This document shows positions 1 through 6,755 of a stretch of DNA of 7,221 bases, piece by piece. The notes beneath the pieces are model-generated. The model did not search any database and was not told the DNA's origin. It saw only the letters and a list, made by a program, of their open reading frames with translations. Numbering within the stretch: the stretch's first letter is position 1; each line of letters opens with the position of its first letter. Location of the stretch: contig JADGIB010000185.1 of the NCBI GenBank assembly GCA_019683665.1, forward strand, positions 1 through 7,221. The letters are read 5' to 3'. Both the position numbers and the translations under genes were made by a program. The DNA comes from Solirubrobacteraceae bacterium. GTDB lineage: Bacteria; Actinomycetota; Thermoleophilia; Solirubrobacterales; Solirubrobacteraceae.

Positions 1-43
1 CTGCGGGGGCGGGTGAGGTCATATCCGGGGTTTCCTGCTCCAT
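1..43 (-). CDS. Possible 5' tip of an unidentified minus-strand gene, cut by the window edge
   Basis: Reading leftward from an ATG at 43, the frame stays open to the edge and would begin MEQETPDMTSPAPA. A second in-frame ATG at 22 would give MTSPAPA, and it has an AGGA about 10 nt upstream that could serve as a weak ribosome binding site. The ATG at 43 has no such site. The gene would be co-oriented with gltX, about 105 bp beyond the gltX stop. Only 14 codons are visible and no family can be recognised, so this could equally be non-coding sequence. Confidence 0.25.
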   Translation of the reverse strand, partial: MEQETPDMTSPAPA

Positions 44-115
44 GGCGAGATGGGCGGCCGCGCGTTCGTGCCGGCCGGCTGATCCGGTTATCGGCACGGG
101 TGGACGTTTGATTGA

Positions 116-136
116 GGGGCCGCGCCGCCGCGCCCC
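116..136 (-). terminator. GC-rich hairpin just after gltX, possible terminator
   Basis: Bases 116-120 pair with 132-136, and 122-124 pair with 129-131. This leaves C121 bulged and a 4-nt loop at 125-128, an all-GC stem of eight pairs. It lies 12 bp past the gltX stop codon in the direction of gltX transcription. No U-run follows on the minus strand (TCAATC instead), so it is not a canonical intrinsic terminator. Tail-less hairpins are common in high-GC actinobacteria, but such stems also arise by chance at this GC content. Confidence 0.3.
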
Positions 137-147
137 GGAGACCCCGG

Positions 148-1470
148 TCAGGCCAGCGCCGCGTCGATCCGCCGCAGCGTCTCGTCCCGCCCCAGCAGGA
201 CGATCATCTCGAAGACGCCGGGCGAGATCGTCGTGCCCGACAGCGCGACCCGGATCGGCTGGAAGACCTGCTTCGGCTTCGCCTCGCGCCGGGCGACGAG
301 CGCGCGCAGCGCCTCGTCGACGTGCGCGACGTCGAACGGCTCCAGGCCGGCGAGGACGGCCCGGGCGGCGGCGAGCGCGTCGCGGCCCTCCGGGCCCAGC
401 CACTGCTCGCGCGCCTTCGGGTCGTCGACCGGCCCGTCGAACAGCGAGCCCGCCAGCGGCCAGAAGTCGGCGAGCGTCGAGATCTTCTCCTGCGAGATCT
501 CGACCGCGCCGCGCAGCCCGTCGCGGCCGGTGAACGCCTCCAGGCGCCGTGTCAGCTCGTCGACGTCGAGCGCGCGGATGTACTGGCCGTTCATCCACTT
601 CAGCTTCTTCTCGTCGAACCGCGCCGGGTTCTTCTGGACGCGCTCGAGGCTGAACTGGCGGACGAGCTCCTCGGTCGACAGGATCGTCTCGTCGTCGGCG
701 GCCCCCCACCCCAACAGCGCCAGGTAGTTGCGGACCGCCTCCGGCAGGTAGCCGGCGGCGCGCAGCTCCTGCACCGACGCGGCGCCGTGGCGCTTGGAGA
801 GCTTCTTGCCGTCGGGCCCATGGAGCAGCGGCAGGTGGCAGTAGACCGGCTGCGGGGCGCCGAGCGCCTCGAGCACGAGCAGCTGCTTGGGCGTGTTCGA
901 GTAGTGGTCGTCGCCGCGGACGACGTGCGTGATGCCGGCGTCGAGGTCGTCGACGGCGACCGCGAGGTTGTAGAGCGGCGAGCCGTCGGCGCGGGCGATC
1001 ACCGGGTCGTCGAGGTGGACGTGCTGGAAGGCGGTCTCGCCGCGGACGAGGTCGCGCACGACGGTCGCGCCCTCGTCGGGGACGCGCAGGCGCACCGCGC
1101 CCTCGTCCTCCGCCTCGCCGCGGAACCCGCGGTCGTGCCCGTGGCGCTCCTTGTAGGCCTTCACGTCCTCGGCCGTCGCCGTCGACCGGTACGCGTGGCC
1201 GTCGTCGAGGAGCTGCTCGATGACCTCGCGGTGGCGGGCCTCGTTCGCGGTCTGGAAGATCGGGCCCTCGTCCCAGTCGAGCTCCAGCCAGCGCAGCGCG
1301 TCGAGGATCTGCTCCACGTTCTCCGGCGTCGAGCGCTCCCGGTCGGTGTCCTCGATCCGGAGCACGAGCGTGCCGCCGGCGTGGCGCGCGGCGAGCCAGT
1401 TGTAGAGCGCGGTGCGCGCGCCGCCGATGTGGAGCGCACCGGTGGGAGACGGAGCGAAGCGGACCCTCAT
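148..1470 (-). CDS. gltX: Glutamyl-tRNA synthetase, short form without the zinc-binding cysteines
   Basis: A class I aminoacyl-tRNA synthetase that joins glutamate to tRNA in the cytoplasm using ATP. The product is 440 residues. It begins MRVRFAPSPTG, contains the HIGH-type signature HIGG at 14-17, IEDTDRERS at 39-47 and the KMSKS-type loop KKLSKR at 222-227. It ends in a typical anticodon-binding region with FQPIRVALSG near 403-412 and LLGRDETLRRI near 425-435. Many bacterial GluRS run about 460-500 residues. This one is short partly because the insert after AYRS (about 92-125) lacks the Cys-x-Cys zinc site found in E. coli. The ATG at 1470 is chosen because it starts exactly at the conserved N-terminus. 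No Shine-Dalgarno sequence precedes it, and a candidate -10 lies 9 nt upstream, so the mRNA may be nearly leaderless. If the host lacks glutaminyl-tRNA synthetase, as most actinobacteria do, the enzyme would be non-discriminating and feed GatCAB; this is inference. Confidence 0.97.
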   Translation of the reverse strand: MRVRFAPSPTGALHIGGARTALYNWLAARHAGGTLVLRIEDTDRERSTPENVEQILDALRWLELDWDEGPIFQTANEARHREVIEQLLDDGHAYRSTATAEDVKAYKERHGHDRGFRGEAEDEGAVRLRVPDEGATVVRDLVRGETAFQHVHLDDPVIARADGSPLYNLAVAVDDLDAGITHVVRGDDHYSNTPKQLLVLEALGAPQPVYCHLPLLHGPDGKKLSKRHGAASVQELRAAGYLPEAVRNYLALLGWGAADDETILSTEELVRQFSLERVQKNPARFDEKKLKWMNGQYIRALDVDELTRRLEAFTGRDGLRGAVEISQEKISTLADFWPLAGSLFDGPVDDPKAREQWLGPEGRDALAAARAVLAGLEPFDVAHVDEALRALVARREAKPKQVFQPIRVALSGTTISPGVFEMIVLLGRDETLRRIDAALA

Positions 1471-1479
1471 GGACGCCGC

Positions 1480-1489
1480 ATGCTAGACA
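1480..1489. promoter_or_regulatory. Overlapping divergent -10 elements for gltX and nfo
   Basis: The two divergent start codons are separated by only 29 bp (1471-1499). On the minus strand TAGCAT (1480-1485) fits the actinobacterial -10 pattern TANNNT and lies 9 nt before the gltX ATG. On the plus strand TAGACA (1484-1489) lies 10 nt before the nfo ATG, although it lacks the final T. They share the TA at 1484-1485. Neither start has a Shine-Dalgarno sequence, which fits short or absent 5' leaders. No TTGACA-like -35 is visible at 16-18 bp for gltX. The assignment rests on position and a short consensus. Confidence 0.4.
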
Positions 1490-1499
1490 CCCGGGCCGA

Positions 1500-2360
1500 A
1501 TGCTCATCGGTGCCCACGTCTCCCCCGCCGGCGGACCGGCGAAGGCGGTCCAGCGCGGCGAGGAGGCCGCCTGCCGCTCGATCCAGATCTTCAACCAGAA
1601 CCCACGCGCCTGGAAGCCGTCGTCCTACAGCGACGAGCAGGTCGCCGCCTACCACGAGGCGCTCGACGGCTCCCCCGTCGAGGCGCTCGTCATCCACGCC
1701 GTCTACCTCCTCAACTGCGCCAGCGAGGACCCGGAGATCCGGGCGAAGTCGCTCGCGTCGCTGACCGCGTCGCTGCGGGCCGGGGACGCGCTCGGCGCGG
1801 CCGGGGTCGTGCTGCACCCGGGCTCCGCCCTCGGCGGGGACGTCGGCGCCGCGATCCGGCGCGCCGGCGCGACGATCCGCGAGGCGCTGGAGGAGTCCGA
1901 GCGCTGCCCGCTGCACCTCGAGAACACGGCCGGCGCGGGCGGCACGCTCGGGCGCTCGTTCGACGAGCTGGCCGCGCTCATCGAGGCGGCCGGCGGCGAC
2001 GACCGCCTCGGGCTGTGCCTCGACTCCTGCCACCTGTACGCGTCCGGCTACGACATCGCCACCGCCGACGGCCTCAGCGCCGTCCTCGACGAGTGCGACG
2101 CGAAGGTCGGGCTCGACCGGCTCGGGTCGCTGCACTGCAACGACTCGCAGACGCCGCTGGGCTCCAACCGCGACCGCCACGCCCCGGTCGGCCACGGCGT
2201 CCTCGGCGAGGACGGCTGCGCGGTGTTCCTGTCGGAGCCGCGCTTCGAGGGCCTGCCGCTCATCCTGGAGACGCCCGGCCCCGGCGAGAAGGCGGCGAGC
2301 GCCGAGCACACCCGCTACGTCCTCGGGCTGCGCGAGCGCGGGCTGGCCGCCCGCCGCTGA
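1500..2360 (+). CDS. nfo: Endonuclease IV, apurinic/apyrimidinic endonuclease
   Basis: A base excision repair enzyme that cuts DNA 5' of abasic sites and clears blocked 3' ends. It is an AP endonuclease 2 family TIM barrel with three metal ions. The product is 286 residues, close to the usual 280-290. All nine metal ligands known from E. coli Nfo have counterparts: H66 in VIHAVYL, H106 in VLHPGS, E141 in LENTAG, D175 and H178 in LDSCH, H212 in LHCNDSQ, D225 and H227 in NRDRH, and E257 in LETPG. The N-terminus MLIGAHVSPAGG matches the family start, which supports the ATG at 1500. No Shine-Dalgarno sequence is visible, consistent with a near-leaderless transcript. It is divergent from gltX and convergent with ppk2, so it appears to be transcribed alone. 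The catalytic apparatus looks complete. Confidence 0.97.
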   Translation: MLIGAHVSPAGGPAKAVQRGEEAACRSIQIFNQNPRAWKPSSYSDEQVAAYHEALDGSPVEALVIHAVYLLNCASEDPEIRAKSLASLTASLRAGDALGAAGVVLHPGSALGGDVGAAIRRAGATIREALEESERCPLHLENTAGAGGTLGRSFDELAALIEAAGGDDRLGLCLDSCHLYASGYDIATADGLSAVLDECDAKVGLDRLGSLHCNDSQTPLGSNRDRHAPVGHGVLGEDGCAVFLSEPRFEGLPLILETPGPGEKAASAEHTRYVLGLRERGLAARR

Positions 2361-2367
2361 GCGCCGG

Positions 2368-3129
2368 TCAGACCGGGTCCGGGATCGGGACCCCGGCGTC
2401 GCGCAGCCCGCGCTCCAGCGCGTCCATCGTCAGGCGCATGACCTCGACGCGGGCGTAGGACTTCGACTCGGCGGGGATGACGTGCCACGGCGCCCACGGC
2501 GTCGAGGTGCGCTCGAACATCTCCTCGATCGCGACCTTGTACGCCTTGCGCTTGGTGCGGTTGCGCCAGTCCTCGTCGGTGAGCTTCCACACCTTGATCG
2601 GGTCGTCGCGGCGCTTCTCGAACCGCCGCAGCTGCTCGGCCGACGAGATGTGCAGGAAGCACTTCACGAAGACCATCCCGTCGGCGGCCTGCGCCTGCTC
2701 GAACGCGTTGATCTCGTCGTAGGCGGCCCGCCAGCGGTGCTCGGGCGTGAGGCCCTCGATCCGCTCGACGAGCACCCGCCCGTACCAGGAGCGGTCGAAC
2801 ACGGCCATCCCGCCCCAGCCCGGCAGCGCGTCGACGAACCGGGTCAGGTAGTGGTGGCGCTTCTCGTCGGGGGTCGGGGCGGCGAACGTCGCGACGCGGA
2901 CGTGGCGGGCGTCGAGCGGCGCGACGAGCCGCTTGATGACGCCGCCCTTGCCGGCGGCGTCCCAGCCCTCCATGACGACGCACAGCGGCGGCCCGAGCTG
3001 CCCGGAGCCGAGCAGGCCGCCGGCGGTCAGGCGCAGCTGGGCGAAGCGCCGCCCGAGCCGCTGCAGCTCGCGCTGCTCCTCGTCCGTGCTGATCCTCAGC
3101 GAGAGATCGACCTCGTCGAGCCGGCCCAC
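2368..3129 (-). CDS. ppk2: Polyphosphate kinase 2 family protein (polyP-dependent nucleotide phosphotransferase)
   Basis: Transfers phosphate between inorganic polyphosphate and nucleotides, in the cytoplasm. The 253-residue single-domain protein has a PPK2 Walker A loop, EGWDAAGKGG at 54-63. A Walker B/lid block follows, FDRSWYGRVLVER at 111-123, and then the lid-type segment KRRDDPIKVWKL at 172-183 running into DWRNR. The GWDAAGKGG and SWYGRVLVERIEG wording resembles polyphosphate:AMP phosphotransferase-type PPK2s more than class I GRDAAGKGG enzymes. The actual substrate (AMP, ADP or GDP) cannot be settled by eye. Translation starts at GTG 3129, preceded by a strong Shine-Dalgarno sequence 7 nt away. 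It lies 16 bp after the dnaE stop on the same strand, so it is probably co-transcribed with dnaE. Its stop is 7 bp from the convergent nfo stop. No frameshift or missing motif is seen. Confidence 0.93.
   Translation of the reverse strand: MGRLDEVDLSLRISTDEEQRELQRLGRRFAQLRLTAGGLLGSGQLGPPLCVVMEGWDAAGKGGVIKRLVAPLDARHVRVATFAAPTPDEKRHHYLTRFVDALPGWGGMAVFDRSWYGRVLVERIEGLTPEHRWRAAYDEINAFEQAQAADGMVFVKCFLHISSAEQLRRFEKRRDDPIKVWKLTDEDWRNRTKRKAYKVAIEEMFERTSTPWAPWHVIPAESKSYARVEVMRLTMDALERGLRDAGVPIPDPV
2373..2396 (+). terminator. Hairpin downstream of nfo, inside the 3' end of ppk2
   Basis: Arm 2373-2380 (CCGGGTCC) pairs with 2388-2396 (GGACCCCGG) with one bulged C, around a 7-nt loop. It starts 13 bp past the nfo stop codon, where a terminator for nfo would be expected, but it also encodes the last residues of ppk2. 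There is no T-run on either strand. It could work in both directions at this convergent junction or be a by-product of Gly/Pro/Asp codons at high GC. Confidence 0.28.
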
Positions 3130-3136
3130 GGGCGTG

Positions 3137-3143
3137 CCTCCCC
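3137..3143 (-). promoter_or_regulatory. Shine-Dalgarno sequence of ppk2
   Basis: The minus strand reads GGGGAGG here, followed by 7 nt and then GTG at 3129. It falls in the 16-bp gap after the dnaE stop codon and fixes GTG as the start. It is the clearest ribosome binding site in the window. The likely operon-leading genes gltX, nfo and dnaE have none, which fits an internal operon gene that relies on SD-driven initiation. Confidence 0.75.
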
Positions 3144-3145
3144 GG

Positions 3146-6100
3146 TCAGGCGGCCGGCAGGAGCGCCTCGCCGAGCACGTGGTCGAGCTCGGCTCGCAGC
3201 GCGGCGGTCGCGGCGACCTTGTAGTCGTCGCCGAGCTTCAGCCGCCGCGGGCCCGACGACGTCTGCACCTCGAAGACGACCTCGCTCTCGCCCGGGTTGT
3301 TGACGAGCAGCGTCTTGAGGTCGTCGATGATCGTCGCCGGCAGGCGCGCGGCGTCGATCGAGACGTGCAGGGCGGACGGCTTCGCGCGCGTGGCCTGCGC
3401 CCGGAGCTCCTCGCGGGCGCGCTCGACCTCCTCGGGGGTCGGGTTGAACGGCTCGACGGACTGGACGACGACCGCGGTCTTCGTCGCGTCCTTGTGGTCG
3501 ACGCGGCCGCGCACGAGGACGATCGAGTCGACCTGCAGCGCCGCCTCCTGCTCGGCGAGGACGCGCTCGAAGACGACGATCTCGACCGACCCCTCGAGGT
3601 CGTCGAGGGTGGCGAACATCATCGTCGAGCCGGACTTCGTGCGGATCTTCTTCGCCTGCGTGACGATGCCGCCGACGGTGACCCAGTCCTGGTCCTTGCG
3701 GTGCTCGAGGTCGGCCAGCGAGCAGTCGACCTTCAGGCGCAGCGCCTCGCGCACCTCCTTGAGCGGGTGCGCGGAGATGAACAGGCCGATCGCCTCCTTC
3801 TCGATGGCCAGCAGCTCGCTCTGCTCGAACTCCTCGGTCGGGATCGGCGGGTAGCTCGGCGCGGCGAAGGCCGAGGCGGCGCCGCCGGCCGGCTCGAGGT
3901 CGAAGATCGAGCCCTGGCCGGTGAGCGCGTCCTGCTGCTGCTTGGCGCCGGCGGCCTGGGCCTGCTCGAGGACCGACAGCATGCCCTTGCGCGAGCCCTC
4001 GGTCGAGCCGAAGGCCCCGCACTTGATGAGCGCCTCGATCGCCTTCCTGTTGACGGCGCGGGCGTCGACGCGGGCGCAGAAGTCCCACAGCGAGGTGAAC
4101 GGGCCGCCCTCCTCGCGGGCCTTCTTGATCGCCTCGACGGCCTGGTAGCCGACGCCCTTCACCGCGTCGAGGCCGAAGCGGATGTTGCCGTCGACGACCG
4201 TGAACTCGTGGTCGGAGAGGTTCACGTCCGGCGGGAGGATCTCGATGCCCATCTCCTCGCAGCGGGCCACGAAGAACGGGACCTTGTCCTTCGTGGACAT
4301 GACGCTGGAGATGAGCGCCGCCATGTACTCGGCCGGGTAGTTGGCCTTCAGCCAGGCGGTCCGGTAGGCGATGAGCGCGTAGCAGGCGGCGTGGCTCTTG
4401 TTGAACGAGTAGTCGGCCGACTTCTCGTTCGTCTCCCACAGCCAGTCGATGACCTCCTCCGAGGTGCCCGACCGGCGGCAGCCCTCGCGGAAGAGCGGCT
4501 CGAGCTTCGCCATCGCCTCGCGGTTCTTCTTGCCGATCGCCTTGCGCAGGTCGTCGGCCTGGGCGCCCGTGAAGCCGGCCAGCGTCTTGGAGATCTGCAT
4601 GGCCTGCTCCTGGTAGAGGATCACGCCCTTCGTGGGCTCCAGGATCGGGCGCAGGCGCTCGTCGGGGATGACGATCGACTCGGGCTCGCGCTTGCCGCGC
4701 GCGTACGTCGGGATCTGGTCCATCGCGCCCGGCCGGTAGAGGGCGTTCAGCGCGACGAGGTCGTCGAACTCGGTGGGCTGGACCTTGCGGAGGGCCTCCT
4801 GCATGCCCTCGGACTCGAACTGGAACACCCCGACCGAGTCGCCGCGGGCCAGCATCTCGTAGGTCTTCTTGTCATCGAGCGGCAGCGTCGCCATGTCGGG
4901 GCGGTGGCCGGTCGAGCGCTCGATGATGTCGAGCGCGTCCTCGATGACGTCGAGGTTGCGCAGCCCGAGGAAGTCCATCTTCAGGAGGCCGAGCTCCTCG
5001 ACGGGCTTCATCGAGTACTGCGTGACCATCTTGTACTCGCGGTTGCCGTCCTCGTCGACGGTGCCGGCGTCGGCGAGCTGCAGCGGGACGACGTCGGTCA
5101 GCGGGAAGCCGGCGATGACGACCGCGGCGGCGTGGATCGACGAGTTGCGCGTGATCCCCTCGAGGCCGCGGGCGACGTCGATGATCTGGCGCGCGACCGG
5201 GTCCTCGTCGTAGGCCTTGCGCAGGTCCTCGCCGGGCTGCAGGCAGTCCTCGAAGCTCGGCGGGCGGCCCATGATCGGGTCCGGGATGAGCTTGGCCAGG
5301 CGGTCGCCGACGCTGTAGTCGTGGCCGAGCACGCGCGCGGCGTCGCGGGTGGCCGCGCGCGGGAACATCTTGCCGAACGTGATGATCTGCGCGACCGACT
5401 CGCGGCCGTACTTCTCGACGACATAGCGCATGACGCGCTCGCGCCCGCGCACGGAGAAGTCGATGTCGATGTCCGGCATCGACACGCGCTCCGGGTTGAG
5501 GAATCGCTCGAAGAGGAGGTCGTAGCGGAGCGGGTCGACGTCGGTGATGGCCAGGCAGTAGGCGACGATCGACCCGGCGGCCGAGCCGCGGCCCGGGCCG
5601 ACCGCGATGCCGTTGGACTTCGCGTAGTGGACGAAGTCCCACACGATCAGGAAGTAGGCGTTGAAGCCCATCCGGTCGATGACCTCGAGCTCCATCTCCG
5701 CGCGCTCGCGCGCCTCGGCCGGGACCGGGTCGCCGTAGCGGCGGCGCAGCCCCTCCTCGACGCGGGCGCGCAGGAACGTCTTCTCGTCGGAGCCGTCCGG
5801 CGTCGGGTACGACGGGATGAGCTGCTTGCCGAGCTCGATCTCGACGTCGCAGCGGTCGGCGATCTCGATCGTCGACGCCAGCGCCTCGGGCCACTCCGCG
5901 AAGGCGGCGGCCATCTCGGCGTTGTCCTTGAGATAGAACTCGTTCGTCTCGAAGGTCATCTTCGGCGCCGCGAGCGTGGACTTCGTCTGCACGCACAGCA
6001 GCGCCGTGTGGTGGGCGTGGTCCTCGCGGCGCAGGTAGTGGACGTCGCCGGTGGCCACGAGCGAGCCGCCGACCTCGCGGGCGATCCTCACGATGCCCTC

Positions 6101-6661
6101 GTTCGCCTTGTCCTGGTCGGCGATCCCGTTCTTCTGGACCTCGAAGTAGACGTTCTCGCGCCCGAAGACGTTCAGGAGGTCGTCGACGTGGGCGCGCGCG
6201 TCGTCGGGCCGGTCGTCGACGAGCCGCTGGCAGAAGCGCGAGGCGAGGCAGCCGGTGAGCGCGATGATGCCCTCGCTGTGCTCGGCGACCTGGCGCAGGT
6301 CGACGGTCGGCTTGCCGCGGCTGAGGCCCTCGAGGAAGCCGCGGCTGGAGAGCTTGACGAGGTTGCGGTAGCCCTGGTTCGTGGCGGCCAGCAGCGTCAG
6401 GTGGTTGCGCTCCTGGCGCTGGCCGCGCAGCTCGTGGTCGTCGACGAGGTAGATCTCGCAGCCGATGATCGGCTTGATGCCGTGCTTCCTGGCCGCCTTG
6501 TAGAGCTCGATCGCGCCGTTCATGACGCCGTGGTCGGTCAGCCCGATGGCGGGCTGGTCGAAGGCCGCGGCGCGGGCGGCGAGCTGGTCGATCTTGCAGG
6601 CTCCGTCGAGGAGGCTGTACTCGGAGTGGACGTGGAGGTGGGCGACCGGCGGGGCACTCAT
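3146..6661 (-). CDS. dnaE: DNA polymerase III alpha subunit, replicative polymerase
   Basis: Catalytic subunit of the replicative DNA polymerase, a C-family polymerase of 1171 residues, full length for DnaE1. Domains in order: a PHP domain (about 6-230) with HLHVHSEYSLLDG at 8-20; palm and thumb with GPGRGSAAGS at 355-364 and PDIDIDF at 396-402; fingers (about 600-820); tandem helix-hairpin-helix (about 825-890); a low-complexity linker; an OB-fold (about 993-1070); and a C-terminal domain. Catalytic aspartates are D397, D399 and D563 (KMDFLGL). QGSIF at 916-920 looks like the internal beta-clamp binding pentapeptide. All nine PHP metal ligands are present (H10, H12, D19, H44, E69, H87, C138, D206, H208), as in Mycobacterium tuberculosis DnaE1, whose PHP domain proofreads. 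The ATG at 6661 puts the PHP motif at the usual position. An in-frame ATG at 6715 would add 18 unconserved residues overlapping the intergenic inverted repeat. No Shine-Dalgarno sequence precedes 6661. ppk2 follows 16 bp downstream. Confidence 0.98.
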   Translation of the reverse strand: MSAPPVAHLHVHSEYSLLDGACKIDQLAARAAAFDQPAIGLTDHGVMNGAIELYKAARKHGIKPIIGCEIYLVDDHELRGQRQERNHLTLLAATNQGYRNLVKLSSRGFLEGLSRGKPTVDLRQVAEHSEGIIALTGCLASRFCQRLVDDRPDDARAHVDDLLNVFGRENVYFEVQKNGIADQDKANEGIVRIAREVGGSLVATGDVHYLRREDHAHHTALLCVQTKSTLAAPKMTFETNEFYLKDNAEMAAAFAEWPEALASTIEIADRCDVEIELGKQLIPSYPTPDGSDEKTFLRARVEEGLRRRYGDPVPAEARERAEMELEVIDRMGFNAYFLIVWDFVHYAKSNGIAVGPGRGSAAGSIVAYCLAITDVDPLRYDLLFERFLNPERVSMPDIDIDFSVRGRERVMRYVVEKYGRESVAQIITFGKMFPRAATRDAARVLGHDYSVGDRLAKLIPDPIMGRPPSFEDCLQPGEDLRKAYDEDPVARQIIDVARGLEGITRNSSIHAAAVVIAGFPLTDVVPLQLADAGTVDEDGNREYKMVTQYSMKPVEELGLLKMDFLGLRNLDVIEDALDIIERSTGHRPDMATLPLDDKKTYEMLARGDSVGVFQFESEGMQEALRKVQPTEFDDLVALNALYRPGAMDQIPTYARGKREPESIVIPDERLRPILEPTKGVILYQEQAMQISKTLAGFTGAQADDLRKAIGKKNREAMAKLEPLFREGCRRSGTSEEVIDWLWETNEKSADYSFNKSHAACYALIAYRTAWLKANYPAEYMAALISSVMSTKDKVPFFVARCEEMGIEILPPDVNLSDHEFTVVDGNIRFGLDAVKGVGYQAVEAIKKAREEGGPFTSLWDFCARVDARAVNRKAIEALIKCGAFGSTEGSRKGMLSVLEQAQAAGAKQQQDALTGQGSIFDLEPAGGAASAFAAPSYPPIPTEEFEQSELLAIEKEAIGLFISAHPLKEVREALRLKVDCSLADLEHRKDQDWVTVGGIVTQAKKIRTKSGSTMMFATLDDLEGSVEIVVFERVLAEQEAALQVDSIVLVRGRVDHKDATKTAVVVQSVEPFNPTPEEVERAREELRAQATRAKPSALHVSIDAARLPATIIDDLKTLLVNNPGESEVVFEVQTSSGPRRLKLGDDYKVAATAALRAELDHVLGEALLPAA

Positions 6662-6671
6662 GCGGGTCTGC

Positions 6672-6677
6672 AAGCTA
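6672..6677 (-). promoter_or_regulatory. Candidate -10 element of dnaE
   Basis: The minus strand reads TAGCTT, fitting TANNNT, 10 nt before the dnaE ATG at 6661. With usual spacing the transcript would start within a few bases of the ATG. No Shine-Dalgarno sequence is present, in agreement. The wording TAGCTTGC is close to the TAGCATGC found at the same distance before gltX. No clear -35 is seen. Confidence 0.4.
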
Positions 6678-6702
6678 CCCGCCGGGCCGGACGACGCCGG
6701 GG

Positions 6703-6722
6703 CCGCAGTCCGCAAACTGCGG
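6703..6722. repeat. Perfect 7-bp inverted repeat upstream of dnaE
   Basis: CCGCAGT (6703-6709) and ACTGCGG (6716-6722) are exact reverse complements around a 6-nt spacer. The element sits 41 bp upstream of the dnaE start codon, roughly at or just upstream of where a -35 would be. It includes several of the few A/T bases in this GC-rich spacer. It could be an operator for a dimeric regulator. No bound protein is known and no second copy was noticed in the window. Confidence 0.6.
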
Positions 6723-6755
6723 GCTTCGCCGCCGGGGCCGCCCGATCCTGCCCGC

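Noticed and set aside
1..147. tRNA gene downstream of gltX
   Set aside because: No T-arm GGTTCGA-like motif or cloverleaf pairing was found on either strand.
112..1764. A 550-residue plus-strand open frame across gltX and into nfo
   Set aside because: It is antisense to gltX and then out of frame with nfo. The protein is Arg/Ala/Val-rich with no recognisable motif, typical of shadow frames at this GC content.
3840..3970. Possible insertion or intein in DnaE around the Gly/Ala/Gln-rich segment
   Set aside because: This encodes the normal variable linker before the OB-fold, around the clamp-binding motif; no intein splice motifs or length excess are present.
3096..4439. A 447-residue minus-strand frame overlapping dnaE and the start of ppk2
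   Set aside because: It lies within dnaE in another frame, is Arg/Gly/Pro-rich and matches no family; dnaE is complete and motif-rich in its own frame.
4872..5996. A 374-residue minus-strand frame inside dnaE
   Set aside because: Alternative-frame shadow of the DnaE catalytic core, almost entirely Arg/Ala/Gly/Pro with no supported start.
6662..6715. N-terminal extension of dnaE from ATG 6715
   Set aside because: The 18 extra residues are low-complexity, precede the conserved PHP start, and would make the -10 candidate and part of the inverted repeat coding.
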